Counted from the stretch's first letter, positions 15,962-24,392 are shown. The stretch is DNA of 45,893 bases from an uncultured Kiritimatiellota bacterium (GCA_944389565.1 CALXMV010000020.1:1-45893); one strand, 5' to 3'. Program-made: numbers and translations. The notes: generated by a model not told the origin, from the sequence alone.

Positions 15962-16612
15962 TCACCATTGGATGGGTGTTTGGCCGTGCGCCATGAGATA
16001 GGCGTTGGCCTTGGAGAAATGCCGGCAACCGAGGAAGCCGTTGTGTGCGGAGAGGGGGGAGGGGTGGGCCGCGGTGAGGATCAGGTGCCGGGAGGCGTCG
16101 ATGAGCGGGATCTTGGCCTTGGCCTTGGACCCCCAGAGAAGGAAGACGACGTGGTCGCGGCGCGCGGAGACGGTGCGGATGATGGTGTCGGTGAAGCCTT
16201 CCCATCCGTGCCCGGCGTGGGAGAGCGGGGCGTGTGCGCGAACGGTGAGAATGGCGTTGAGCAGGAGGACCCCTTGGCGTGCCCAAGGCGTGAGATCGCC
16301 GCCGGTGATGTGCGCGGGGCCGACATCCGCCTCGATCTCGGCGAGGATGTTGCGCAGGGAGGGAGGGGGCGGCGTGGGGTGGCGCACGGAGAAGGCCAAG
16401 CCATGTGCTTGCCCAGGCGTGGGGTAGGGGTCCTGGCCTAAAATCACCACGCGGGTCTGCGCCAAGGCGCAGAGTTGCAATGCGGCGCAAAGGCAGTCCT
16501 TGGGCGGGAGGGTCTCTTCCGTGGCGTAGACGTGATCGACGAAACCCCACAGTCTGCGGAAGTCTTCCGTGGCCAGATATTTCCCCAACGCCTCACGCCA
16601 ATCGGTTTTCAT
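15962..16612 (-). CDS. ung: Uracil-DNA glycosylase, family 1
   Basis: Removes uracil from DNA to start base-excision repair. The 216-residue protein has the family 1 motifs GQDPYP (59-64, with catalytic D61) and HPSPLSAH (183-190, with H183), and the LLLN segment of the active site (117-119). The length matches Ung. The start MKTDWREAL fits the family; an in-frame upstream ATG at 16666 would run into the preceding gene. It follows the Minf_1886-type gene by 8 bp. Confidence 0.96.
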   Translation of the reverse strand: MKTDWREALGKYLATEDFRRLWGFVDHVYATEETLPPKDCLCAALQLCALAQTRVVILGQDPYPTPGQAHGLAFSVRHPTPPPPSLRNILAEIEADVGPAHITGGDLTPWARQGVLLLNAILTVRAHAPLSHAGHGWEGFTDTIIRTVSARRDHVVFLLWGSKAKAKIPLIDASRHLILTAAHPSPLSAHNGFLGCRHFSKANAYLMAHGQTPIQW

Positions 16613-16620
16613 GGTCTTCC

Positions 16621-17049
16621 TCAAGGTTCGTCGTATGCCCCGTCCTCCGCGTCGTCTTCCGCGCAACGAGGCAGGAAGGGGAGCACGAAGGCGTCGTGGA
16701 AGTTGTAGAGCGCGTGGAAGTCCGTGGGTTTGTCGTTGGGTGACGTGCCGAGCGCCCCCACGCCCACGAGGTTGTAGACCAGGTTGCCGATGTCATCCGT
16801 CGAGCGAATGCGCAGGTCGGCCAACACGTATTGCGCGAAGGGGCCGTATTCGGCGAGCATGTAGTCTCGCAGGCCCTCGGCCAATTGGCGTCCCGTGAGG
16901 TGCCCGCCGACCTGCCTTTTGCCTTCCGTCATGAGGCCGCGCATCGTGTAGTCCAGGACGGCCGGCATCAGGTCATAGGCTTGGCGAGGGTAGCGGGCGT
17001 CTTGGCGGAGTATCTGGGTGACCGCCTCATCGAAAAGTTCATTACGCAT
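16621..17049 (-). CDS. Minf_1886/TIGR04138 family protein (PVC-restricted)
   Basis: A 142-residue protein. It has the pattern I associate with the Minf_1886 family, a conserved hypothetical group of Verrucomicrobia and Planctomycetes. The signature is an N-terminal helix ending in RYPRQAYDLMPAVLDYTM, then GGHLTGRQLAEGLRDYMLAEYGPFAQYVLADL, then TDDIGNLVYNLVGVGALG and a terminal DFHALYNFHDAF. Function is unknown. There is no signal peptide or membrane helix, and the C-terminal tail is acidic (CAEDDAEDGAYDEP). The ATG overlaps the hisF end by 8 bp (ATGCGTAA). The family call is from memory of the consensus. Confidence 0.85.
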   Translation of the reverse strand: MRNELFDEAVTQILRQDARYPRQAYDLMPAVLDYTMRGLMTEGKRQVGGHLTGRQLAEGLRDYMLAEYGPFAQYVLADLRIRSTDDIGNLVYNLVGVGALGTSPNDKPTDFHALYNFHDAFVLPFLPRCAEDDAEDGAYDEP

Positions 17050-17836
17050 GGCCGACCTCCGTTCCCCCGCGCACCGGGATGCCAGCGGCCCGCAGGCCTT
17101 CCTTGATGCCTTGGCAGGTAAATCCCATCGTGTGCACCATCGAGGCCACCAAGGCCGCGTCCGCGCCACCCTGCCTGAAGACGTCCACCAGATGCCGCAC
17201 CGCGCCGGCGCCCCCGCTCGCGATCACCGGCACCGGCACAGCCTCGGAGATCCGTCGCGTGATGTCCAATTCGTAGCCTTGCCGCACGCCATCGGTGTCG
17301 ATGGCGTTCAGGCAGATTTCCCCGGCGCCGCGGTCGACCGCCTCGCGCGCCCACGCCACCGCGTCGCGCCCCGTCGGCTCGCGCCCCCCGCGGATCACCA
17401 CCTCGTAACCCGAGGGACAGGCCGACGAGCCCCCTACGCGTCGTGCGTCCATCCCCAACACCACGCATTGCCGCCCGAAGGCTCTCGCCCCCTCCGTGAG
17501 GATCTCGGGGTCTCGCACGGCCAATGAGTTCAACGACACCTTGTCAGCCCCGGCCAAGAGCGCCGCGTGCATGTCCTCCACCCCGCGGATGCCGCCGCCC
17601 ACCGTGAAGGGCACGTCCAACGCCCGCGCCGCCCGCGCCACCATTTCGAGGTCGCACGCCCGACGTTCCGCGCTTGCCGTGATGTCATAGAAGACCAATT
17701 CGTCCGCGCCATCCGCGGCGTAGCGTGCCGCCATCTCGACGGGGTCGCCGACATCCACGTTGCCTTGGAAGCGCACACCCTTCGTCACGCGCCCGTTCCG
17801 CACGTCCAGGCACACGATCAACCGTCTCAGGAGCAT
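17042..17836 (-). CDS. hisF: Imidazole glycerol phosphate synthase cyclase subunit
   Basis: With HisH, it converts PRFAR and ammonia to imidazole glycerol phosphate and AICAR in histidine synthesis. The 264-residue TIM barrel keeps both catalytic Asp residues, D11 (CLDVRNGRV) and D130 (GMDARR), and the C-terminal phosphate loop ASGGAGA. It is some 10 residues longer than usual because of a loop after D130 (RVGGSSACPSG). The ATG lies 1 bp after the hisH stop. No other his gene is in the window. HisH/HisF pairs also occur in aminosugar synthesis, but the full catalytic set and tight pairing support the histidine role. Confidence 0.95.
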   Translation of the reverse strand: MLLRRLIVCLDVRNGRVTKGVRFQGNVDVGDPVEMAARYAADGADELVFYDITASAERRACDLEMVARAARALDVPFTVGGGIRGVEDMHAALLAGADKVSLNSLAVRDPEILTEGARAFGRQCVVLGMDARRVGGSSACPSGYEVVIRGGREPTGRDAVAWAREAVDRGAGEICLNAIDTDGVRQGYELDITRRISEAVPVPVIASGGAGAVRHLVDVFRQGGADAALVASMVHTMGFTCQGIKEGLRAAGIPVRGGTEVGHA

Positions 17837-17837
17837 C

Positions 17838-18455
17838 TCAGCGCACCTCCCAGGCCAAAAAGTTCCGTAACACACGGGCACCGGCCGCGCCGCTGCGCTC
17901 CGGATGGAACTGCGTGGCGAAGATGCTCCCTCCCGCCACCGCGGCGGCGAACCGTTCCCCGCAGTAATCCGTCCAGCCCGCCGCCGCGCCATTCCCTGGG
18001 GCGAAGAAGGAGTGGACGAAATAGAAGGCCTCGTTGTCCGGCACGCCCGCCCACAGCGCGTGCGGCCGGTCGCCCTGCCCCACCGTGTTCCAGCCCATAT
18101 GCGGTACCTTCGCGCCTGGGGCCTTGGCGCTGTCGAACCTCTTGCAACGTCCCGGCAGAAGGGCGAGTCCCTCCACCCCGCCGTCTTCCTCCGAGCCCTC
18201 CAGGAGCAATTGCATCCCGAGGCAAATCCCCAGGATGGGCGTTCCTTCGGCCGCCGCCCGCCGCAACAGCGCGTCGAAACCACGTGCCCGCAGGCCGGCC
18301 ATCCCGCTCCCTGCGGAGCCGACCCCGGGGAAGACGATCCGCCCACCACCCCATTCCTCCGCCCGTGCGATCACGCGCGGTTCCGCGCCCAGACGCTCGA
18401 ACGCCAGGCGGACGCTCGTCAGGTTTCCTGCTCCGTAATCCAAAATCGTGACCAT
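17838..18455 (-). CDS. hisH: Imidazole glycerol phosphate synthase glutamine amidotransferase subunit
   Basis: Supplies ammonia from glutamine to HisF. The 205-residue class I amidotransferase has nucleophile C78 (GICLGMQLL) and H184 and E186 (ATQFHPE). The N-terminal ILDYGAGNLTSV is typical of HisH. The ATG at 18453-18455 lies only 7 bp from a TATACT -10 on the same strand, so its mRNA is predicted to be leaderless. It is the first gene of the operon running to rfbB, and it diverges from the alkA-like gene across a 60-bp gap. Confidence 0.96.
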   Translation of the reverse strand: MVTILDYGAGNLTSVRLAFERLGAEPRVIARAEEWGGGRIVFPGVGSAGSGMAGLRARGFDALLRRAAAEGTPILGICLGMQLLLEGSEEDGGVEGLALLPGRCKRFDSAKAPGAKVPHMGWNTVGQGDRPHALWAGVPDNEAFYFVHSFFAPGNGAAAGWTDYCGERFAAAVAGGSIFATQFHPERSGAAGARVLRNFLAWEVR

Positions 18456-18462
18456 GACGCAT

Positions 18463-18471
18463 AGTATAGCA
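18463..18471 (-). promoter_or_regulatory. Extended -10 promoter of hisH (leaderless start predicted)
   Basis: The minus strand reads TGCTATACT, followed by only 7 bp before the hisH ATG, so transcription would start at or beside the start codon. No Shine-Dalgarno can be accommodated. Confidence 0.65.
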
Positions 18472-18500
18472 CAATGCCGTTTCTTCGATGGGCGTGCGTG

Positions 18501-18509
18501 TGCTACAAT
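18501..18509 (+). promoter_or_regulatory. Extended -10 promoter of the alkA-like gene (leaderless start predicted)
   Basis: TGCTACAAT is followed by 6 bp (TGCGGC) and then the ATG at 18516, which places the predicted +1 on the A of the start codon. It is divergent from the hisH promoter, whose -10 is about 30 bp away. Confidence 0.65.
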
Positions 18510-18515
18510 TGCGGC

Positions 18516-19142
18516 ATGGACGAATGGGTTGAGACTGGCGAGGCCGAACGGGCATGGCTGGGGCGGCGGGACAGACGTCTGGGCGAGGCGATCGCCCGAA
18601 TCGGACCGTTGCGCAGGCCGGCGATCCCGAATCTCTTCGCGGCGCTGACGCACGCCATTGTGGGGCAACAGATTTCCAGCAAGGCACACGCGGCCATCTG
18701 GGGACGTGTGCGGGCATTGGGGCCTGTGACGCCGGAGCGCTTGGCGGCCACGCCGGAGGAAACGTTGCGTGGGGTGGGGCTTTCGTCGCGGAAGGTGGGG
18801 TACATCAAGCGTGCCGCGGAGCGGATCGTGGACGGGACGTTCGACATCGAAGGGTTGGCGGCATTACCGGACGCGGAGGTCGTGGCACGGCTGACGACGC
18901 TCGACGGCATCGGCACATGGAGCGCGGAGATGCTGTTGCTCTTTTCGTTGCGGCGCCCTGACGTGCTGAGCTACGGGGATTTTGGGATCCGTCGGGGGAT
19001 TTGCCTGCTGTATCGCCACCGCGACCTCCCGCGTGAGCGGTTTGAACGCTATCGGCGGCGCTATTCGCCCTATGGCAGCACGGCAAGCCTTTATCTCTGG
19101 GCTATTGCCGGCGGTGGCGGCCTGGCCACCAAAAAGGAGTGA
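18516..19142 (+). CDS. DNA-3-methyladenine glycosylase, AlkA/HhH-GPD family
   Basis: Excises alkylated bases from DNA. The 208-residue protein has the helix-hairpin-helix (LTTLDGIGTWSAEMLLLFSL) and the catalytic Asp D155 (YGDFGIRRG) of the AlkA group of the HhH-GPD superfamily. The segment HAIVGQQISSKAHAAIW (46-62) is typical of that group. It lacks the N-terminal domain of E. coli AlkA, like Mag1-type short forms. It is translated from a predicted leaderless mRNA. The ogt gene follows at 1 bp, so the pair forms an alkylation repair operon. I see no ada-like regulator here. Confidence 0.93.
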   Translation: MDEWVETGEAERAWLGRRDRRLGEAIARIGPLRRPAIPNLFAALTHAIVGQQISSKAHAAIWGRVRALGPVTPERLAATPEETLRGVGLSSRKVGYIKRAAERIVDGTFDIEGLAALPDAEVVARLTTLDGIGTWSAEMLLLFSLRRPDVLSYGDFGIRRGICLLYRHRDLPRERFERYRRRYSPYGSTASLYLWAIAGGGGLATKKE

Positions 19143-19143
19143 C

Positions 19144-19662
19144 ATGCACCACATGACGCGTCTGGACACCCCGTTGGGCGCACTGATCCTCGTGGCGGAT
19201 GAGGAGGGGCTTTGCCGGGTTTGTTTCGCGCAAGGGGAACGTTATCCCGCGCGGATCCCCGCCGATCTCGCGCCCGGGGGCAACCGCCACATCGATGCCG
19301 CGGGCCTTTGGCTGAACGCTTATTTCAGAGGGGAGGTCATGCCTTTGCCGGTGGTCGCGCTTCATTGGCCGCCCGACATGACGGAGACGCGACGTTTGGT
19401 GTGGGAGCGGCTGCAAAACATCGGTTACGGCGAGACGCGCTCATACGGCGCGTTGGCGAAGGAAATCGCGGCGGACACCCAAGGGCGTGCGCGGCCTTCC
19501 GCGCGCGCGGTCGGCGGGGCGGCCGGCCATAATCCCTTCAGCATCTTGGTGCCGTGCCATCGGCTGATCGGCGCAAACGGCGAGCCCACCGGCTATGCCG
19601 GCGGGCTCGGCCGCAAACGTTGGTTGCTCGGTTTCGAGCGGCGGAACAGCGCCCGCCGTTAG
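19144..19662 (+). CDS. ogt: Methylated-DNA--protein-cysteine methyltransferase
   Basis: Moves the methyl group from O6-methylguanine to its own Cys. The 172-residue protein has the acceptor Cys in PCHRLI (C138) and the DNA-binding helix with RAVGGAAGHNP (121-131). The N-terminal domain is of the Ogt/Ada-C type. The start at 19144 has GGAG placed across the alkA-like stop; a second ATG at 19153 would also be possible. Its TAG overlaps the TAA of the convergent GH89 gene, so the shared tetranucleotide is TTAG. Confidence 0.95.
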   Translation: MHHMTRLDTPLGALILVADEEGLCRVCFAQGERYPARIPADLAPGGNRHIDAAGLWLNAYFRGEVMPLPVVALHWPPDMTETRRLVWERLQNIGYGETRSYGALAKEIAADTQGRARPSARAVGGAAGHNPFSILVPCHRLIGANGEPTGYAGGLGRKRWLLGFERRNSARR

Positions 19663-22136
19663 TCGCGCTGCAACAGCTCGACCACTCCGGCGGAGTCATT
19701 GGATTTGTGCCCGCGGACGCGTGCGCGGAGGACGCACCCATTGTTGTCGGTGGCGTCGGCGGGGATGACAGGACGGATCACGTTGCCGCGCGAGGGCGTG
19801 CCCGCGAAGGCGTCCGGCTTGGCGGACCAGACCGTTTTCCCATCGGCGACGACGGCGACCTCGGCGATGTCGAGGCGTTGGCGGCCGCGGAGATAACGGA
19901 ATCGCACGCCACGCGCGGCACGCAGGTCATCGAGCGAGACGGCCCATTCCAAGGTCCGCCACTCGGTGGCGATCACGCTCGGGGACCATTGCCCAATGGT
20001 CTGCGTGACGGCGGGCTTGGCGAGCGCGGCGGAGGCCTCGATCAGCGCGAGCGCCTCGGAGGGGGCGGTGTGGCCGGTCTCACGAAGCGGCGAACGTTCC
20101 TCGACGAAGGCGCGATTGAGCGAGGCCTCGCCTTTCCCGGTCCAGTGGGCGGCGTAGCGCGGGGCGTAATAGGATCCCACGAGCCCGGACCAGACTTTGC
20201 ACGCGTAGTCGTTGACGGGCGGCCCCCAGACGGTGATGAGGCGACGGGCGTTCGTCTCGTAACGGTCGGCCAAAGCCTCGTCGCCTTCGGCGGCGGCACG
20301 GGCTTGGGCGATCCAACGGCGCAGATCCTGGGTGGGATGGCCGCGCAGGAGGTCGTCGATGGCGTGGAAGAGCGCGGTGGCGCGGGCCTGAAGCGTCTTG
20401 GCGCGGTCGAGGTCGCCACTCTGGCGGGCCTCGGCCTCGGCGCGGAGGACATCCTCCAGGCGCACCCCGGCCGATGCGGCGACGGCCTCGCGGAGATCCC
20501 ATTGGTAGAGCGGCGAACGTCCGAGCTCGGGGGCGCAGGCGGCGAACGCCTTGGTGGCCTGAACCCACTGCTCGCCGCCGCGGAAGGACCCCTTCGAGCC
20601 GCCGGGCTTGAGTTGCCAGAAGAAGCGGGGATGCGGCTCCTGGCTGCCGTAGGCGCCGGCCAGGAGGCCCTCCCACCAAGCGGCCAGCCCCGCAGGCGCG
20701 GCACCGTACCGACAGACGGCGTAGTTGCGCAGCCAAGCCTGCAGATCGGTGGGCTTGTCGCTCCACCCCACGTCGGTGATGAACTCATAGATGAGGTCAT
20801 TGTTTTCGATGCCCTCGGGGGCGAATCCGTACCCTTGGAGGTTACCACGCTTGGGCGAGGCGAGCGCGTCGAGGTGTGCGTTGGCAAGCCACCGCAGGTT
20901 CTCGCCAGGGAGGGATTTCCCACCCATGTTGGTGATCGTGCTCCAGACCCACGGGACGCCGAAGAATCCGTCAAGCAACTCCCAGTCCAGGCCGTTGCGC
21001 CACCGGAAGACATTGTAGTTGACTGCCATGTCGAGAATCAGCGCGCGGTCTTTCGGGACGCGGCTGAGAAGCGCCTGGGTACGGGCGGGCGTCCAAATGT
21101 TGCGTGAGTAGCCGAACATCCACCCCTGCATGACCCAGATGGCATCGGGATTGGCATCGGTGATGGCGCCATAGACGTTCGCGCCGCAATGGGCGAGCCC
21201 GTCGAGCGTCTCGGCCTCGGTTTTCCAGGGCAGGGACATCTCGTTGAAGCTGTCGGCCAGATAGTGCGAGCAGGGGCCGAACTCTTTCTCCCACTCCTCG
21301 ACGAACAGGCGGCCGATCTCGCGGAAGAGCGGTTGGTCGGGCGAGAGGAACCAAGCATGGAACCCCGACCAGCTCATCCGCAACAGCTTGGCCTCGGGGC
21401 GGACGCGTGTGAGCGCCTGCGGCACGAAACCCGCGAAGGCGGGGACGATCGGCGTCATGCCCAGCGAGCGCATCCGCCCGAGCACCGCATGTTGCAGGCG
21501 CACCTCGCGCTCCAGCCACGCCCGAGGCATGGGCGCGTCCGGACGTGCGCTGATGTTCCCCATTCGCATCCACGGCAAATGCGCCGGGCCGACCATCCAG
21601 TCCAAAATCTCCGCGTCCGTCAGCCCCAAGCGGCTCAGCACGCGCGCCATGATGGCCTCCGTCGCCAACGTCGCCAAGGGCATGTCCACGCCGTGCAAGG
21701 CCATCCAATCGATCTCCTCCATCCATCGCGCCTCATCCCAGAATGGCGTGGTGTAACCGAAGGTCACGACGTTGAGATATTGGTAAAAGCGGAACGGCGC
21801 CACGACGCGCACGTCAGGCGAGGGCGCGAAGGCCCTTGCGGCATCGAACCGGCGCCCCGTCCAGGTGAAAATCCCCGCGCCCTTTGCCTTGGCGTTCATG
21901 TAAAACGCCTTGCACAGGGCCACCGCCGAGCTCCCGCGGATTGTCCTCCCGCCGTCGGCGATCTCGTAGGTCGGTCGCCCATCCTGCGCCTCGACGGGCT
22001 CCAGGCGCAACGTGCGCGCCACCTCATCCCCTGCGAACCGCGCGATCACCGCACGCGCCGCGTCACGTTCCGCGGGCGTCAGGGCCCACGCCAACGCGCT
22101 CATCAGGAGCGCCGCCAAAACGATCAGATTTCTCAT
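19659..22136 (-). CDS. Exported GH89 alpha-N-acetylglucosaminidase (NAGLU type)
   Basis: Removes terminal alpha-linked GlcNAc, as in heparan sulfate or certain mucin glycans. The 825-residue protein starts with signal peptide MRNLIVLAALLMSALAWA. It has the N-terminal small domain, the TIM-barrel with the family signatures RFYQYLNVVTFGYTTPFWDE, MALHGVDMPL, DSFNEMSLPW (putative acid/base Glu) and MQGWMFGYSRNIW, and the alpha-helical C-terminal domain. Its homologues include human NAGLU and bacterial mucin-degrader enzymes. The C-terminal 120 residues (from about SVIATEWRTLEWAVSLDDLRA) look like a beta-rich carbohydrate-binding add-on. The start is preceded by TGTTACAAT 7 bp away, with GGAGG inside the gap. 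It points to an animal-associated niche. Confidence 0.94.
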   Translation of the reverse strand: MRNLIVLAALLMSALAWALTPAERDAARAVIARFAGDEVARTLRLEPVEAQDGRPTYEIADGGRTIRGSSAVALCKAFYMNAKAKGAGIFTWTGRRFDAARAFAPSPDVRVVAPFRFYQYLNVVTFGYTTPFWDEARWMEEIDWMALHGVDMPLATLATEAIMARVLSRLGLTDAEILDWMVGPAHLPWMRMGNISARPDAPMPRAWLEREVRLQHAVLGRMRSLGMTPIVPAFAGFVPQALTRVRPEAKLLRMSWSGFHAWFLSPDQPLFREIGRLFVEEWEKEFGPCSHYLADSFNEMSLPWKTEAETLDGLAHCGANVYGAITDANPDAIWVMQGWMFGYSRNIWTPARTQALLSRVPKDRALILDMAVNYNVFRWRNGLDWELLDGFFGVPWVWSTITNMGGKSLPGENLRWLANAHLDALASPKRGNLQGYGFAPEGIENNDLIYEFITDVGWSDKPTDLQAWLRNYAVCRYGAAPAGLAAWWEGLLAGAYGSQEPHPRFFWQLKPGGSKGSFRGGEQWVQATKAFAACAPELGRSPLYQWDLREAVAASAGVRLEDVLRAEAEARQSGDLDRAKTLQARATALFHAIDDLLRGHPTQDLRRWIAQARAAAEGDEALADRYETNARRLITVWGPPVNDYACKVWSGLVGSYYAPRYAAHWTGKGEASLNRAFVEERSPLRETGHTAPSEALALIEASAALAKPAVTQTIGQWSPSVIATEWRTLEWAVSLDDLRAARGVRFRYLRGRQRLDIAEVAVVADGKTVWSAKPDAFAGTPSRGNVIRPVIPADATDNNGCVLRARVRGHKSNDSAGVVELLQRD

Positions 22137-22143
22137 GGCCTCC

Positions 22144-22152
22144 ATTGTAACA
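22144..22152 (-). promoter_or_regulatory. Extended -10 promoter of the GH89 gene
   Basis: The minus strand reads TGTTACAAT, then GGAGGCC, then the ATG. The 7-bp gap would give a leaderless or near-leaderless mRNA. GGAGG lies in the gap but would not be transcribed if +1 is at the usual distance. Confidence 0.55.
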
Positions 22153-22221
22153 TATGGCGGGCGGTGCGCGCGATGCGCGGAAGCGCGCCGCACGGGTGCC
22201 GTCCGGCGTATCCATCCGACC

Positions 22222-22938
22222 TCACGCCCGCCGCAGACGGTCGCTCAGGACGGCGGGCAACGCGATGGCCGCGGTATCCGTGCGGAGCGGGCGCGGCCCC
22301 AACGAGAAAGGACGGAAACCATGCGCGGCGAACGCCTCGTTCTCCGCCGGCGTCCAACCGCCGTCCGGGCCGATGGCGATGATGGGGATGCCGCTTGGGA
22401 AGTCCCCGATGGCGGGCGCCGTGGGCGCGGGGTTGGCGATCAGGCGCGCGCCCGCCGTGTCGGGGAGGGCGGCCCACAGGTCACGGAGCCGGGGGATGAC
22501 ACGCACACCCGGCACCGCGGTGGTCTTGGCCTGCATGAGCCCCTCGATGAGCAAGGGCCGATACTCCTCCTCACGCAGGAGGTGCATGGAGAAATAACTT
22601 TTCTCCACCTTCTCAGCACCGACAAGGTAAATCCTTCGCACGCCCATGGTGGCGCTCTGGAAGAGGAGGCGGCGCAGGGAGCGCGGCCGGGTAAGCGCGA
22701 GTACCAGGTCGTACCACGGGGGCAAGGCCGCGCCCGTCGGCGCGAAATCCGCCGTCACGGCGCCGTCCGCCGCGATTTCCCGGATGGTGAGCGTGCCGAT
22801 GGGCCCATCGACGAGGCCGGCCTGGAAGACGTCGCCGGGCGTGGCATGGAGAACCTTCCGGAGGTGCGTGGCACGCACGTCCCGCAGGACGCACCGCCCG
22901 GCCTCGCATTCCTCGGCGGCAATCAGGATAAGGTTCAT
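22222..22938 (-). CDS. rsmE: 16S rRNA (uracil-1498-N3)-methyltransferase
   Basis: Methylates U1498 of 16S rRNA. The 238-residue protein has an N-terminal PUA-like domain (HLRKVLHATPGDVFQAG) and a SPOUT trefoil-knot methyltransferase domain with the cofactor motifs IGPDGGWTPAENEAF and SLGPRPLRTDTAAIA. The length matches RsmE. It starts 7 bp after the dapF stop and is the last gene of the FHA-AAA, ruvA, dapF, rsmE operon. Confidence 0.95.
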   Translation of the reverse strand: MNLILIAAEECEAGRCVLRDVRATHLRKVLHATPGDVFQAGLVDGPIGTLTIREIAADGAVTADFAPTGAALPPWYDLVLALTRPRSLRRLLFQSATMGVRRIYLVGAEKVEKSYFSMHLLREEEYRPLLIEGLMQAKTTAVPGVRVIPRLRDLWAALPDTAGARLIANPAPTAPAIGDFPSGIPIIAIGPDGGWTPAENEAFAAHGFRPFSLGPRPLRTDTAAIALPAVLSDRLRRA

Positions 22939-22945
22939 GCGCGGA

Positions 22946-23770
22946 TCAGTCGGTCAGCGCGGAGAGATCAATCTCCCCGTGGTAGACCTCTTTGACGGGC
23001 CCCGCCAACGTGAGCCCCGTGCAACGGTTGTTACGCCAATCGGCGTCGACGGTGAGGATGAACCCGCCTCCGGTTCGGATGGCCATCGGGAGCGTGCCGG
23101 AATGCGCCTCGACGGCAGTGACCGCCGCGGCGACGGCCCCCGTGCCGCACGCGCCGCTCTCGGCCTCCACGCCGCGTTCGTAGGTGCGGATCCCCAAATG
23201 GTCAGCGTCGCGCTGAGTCACGAAGTCGACGTTCACCCCCTCGGGCGCAAAGGCCGAGTGCAGCCGCAAGGCACGCCCCAGCCCCACCACGTCGACAGCC
23301 TCGGCGTTCTCCGTGCGGACGACGAAGTGCGGGACGCCGGTGTTGATGTAATCGCCCTCGATGCGTCGGCCATCGACATGGACGACCATGCCGTAGGAAC
23401 GGGCGGTCGGTTCGGGCATCCAGACTTTGACGTTGCAGGCATCCAAAAGCTCGGCGTCCAAAAGCCCACAGGAGGTCTCCATCGTCATGGTCTTCGGCGC
23501 AGCGCCGATTTTGTGGGCGAACCAAGCGGCGCAGCGTGCGCCGTTCCCGCAGAGGTCGACCTCCGTGCCGTCAGGGTTCAGGAAGCGCATCCGAAAGTCG
23601 GCGCGCGTGGAGTTTTGGATGAGGATGACGCCCTCGCAGCCGATGCCCGTGCGGCGCGCGGCAAGGAGGCTCATCAGCACGTAGTCCTGCCACGGCACGC
23701 GCCCTTCACGGTCGTCAATCATCACGAAGTCGTTGGCCGCGCCATGCATCTTGGAAAAACGCAACACCAT
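22946..23770 (-). CDS. dapF: Diaminopimelate epimerase
   Basis: Interconverts LL- and meso-diaminopimelate for lysine and peptidoglycan. The 274-residue protein has both catalytic Cys residues, C74 (NPDGTEVDLCGNGARC) and C208 (ESGACGTGAVAAA), and the family pattern KMHGAANDFVMIDD near the N-terminus. The motif after it reads GIGCEGVIL where many DapF have GIGADQ. AAAGGAG precedes the ATG. It sits 19 bp after ruvA. Confidence 0.96.
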   Translation of the reverse strand: MVLRFSKMHGAANDFVMIDDREGRVPWQDYVLMSLLAARRTGIGCEGVILIQNSTRADFRMRFLNPDGTEVDLCGNGARCAAWFAHKIGAAPKTMTMETSCGLLDAELLDACNVKVWMPEPTARSYGMVVHVDGRRIEGDYINTGVPHFVVRTENAEAVDVVGLGRALRLHSAFAPEGVNVDFVTQRDADHLGIRTYERGVEAESGACGTGAVAAAVTAVEAHSGTLPMAIRTGGGFILTVDADWRNNRCTGLTLAGPVKEVYHGEIDLSALTD

Positions 23771-23789
23771 CGTGCACTCCTTTCGCGTG

Positions 23790-24383
23790 TCACTTGCGCA
23801 AGGCCAGGCGGATCAGGTCCTGCACGCTGGCCTTGGGGTTTTTCTCGAAGGCCGCTTGGGCGATGAGGCGCGCGTCCTCGGCCTTGTTGCCCAGTGCGAT
23901 GAGGGAGAGGATGGCGTCCCTGAGCGCGGGCGGGGCCTCGGCGTCCGCGCCGTGGCGCGCGGCCAACGCCTCCACGGGGTCGACCTTGTCCTTGAGCTCC
24001 ATCACGATGCGTTCGGCGGTCTTTTTGCCGATGCCGGAGATGGAGGAGAGCCGGCGGACGTCGCCCTCGGCGATGGCGGCGGTCAGCTCGCGCGGCGTGA
24101 GCCCGCTGAGCACGGCCAAGGCCAGCTTCGGCCCGATGCCGGTGATGCCCAGCAACGTCTGGAAGAACCGCCGCTCCTGCGGCGTGGCGAAGCCGAAAAG
24201 CGATTCGTCATCCTCACGGACGAGATGGTGGGTCAGCAGGCAGACGGGCTCGCCGACGGCCGGCAGTCGGTCGAAGGTCGAGAGCGGCACGGCGACGGCG
24301 TAACCCACGCCCCCGCAATCGACGACGATCCCCGCCGGCGTCTTCTCAGCCAATTCGCCGCGCAACCGCGTGATGAAGCCCAT
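23790..24383 (-). CDS. ruvA: Holliday junction branch migration protein RuvA
   Basis: Binds Holliday junctions and loads RuvB. The 197-residue protein has the N-terminal OB domain (MGFITRLRGELAEKTPAGIVVDCGGVGY), two helix-hairpin-helix motifs (LLGITGIGPKLALAVL and ISGIGKKTAERIVMELKDK) and the C-terminal RuvB-binding domain. The length is normal. ruvB and ruvC are not next to it. It begins 9 bp after the FHA-AAA regulator stop. Confidence 0.96.
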   Translation of the reverse strand: MGFITRLRGELAEKTPAGIVVDCGGVGYAVAVPLSTFDRLPAVGEPVCLLTHHLVREDDESLFGFATPQERRFFQTLLGITGIGPKLALAVLSGLTPRELTAAIAEGDVRRLSSISGIGKKTAERIVMELKDKVDPVEALAARHGADAEAPPALRDAILSLIALGNKAEDARLIAQAAFEKNPKASVQDLIRLALRK

Positions 24384-24392
24384 GCCCGCCTC

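Noticed and set aside
17042..18455. HisH/HisF pair as an aminosugar (WbuY/WbuZ-like) system linked to rfbB
   Set aside because: HisF keeps D11 and D130 and HisH keeps its triad; rfbB is four genes away, separated by ung and other genes, so ordinary histidine synthesis is more likely.
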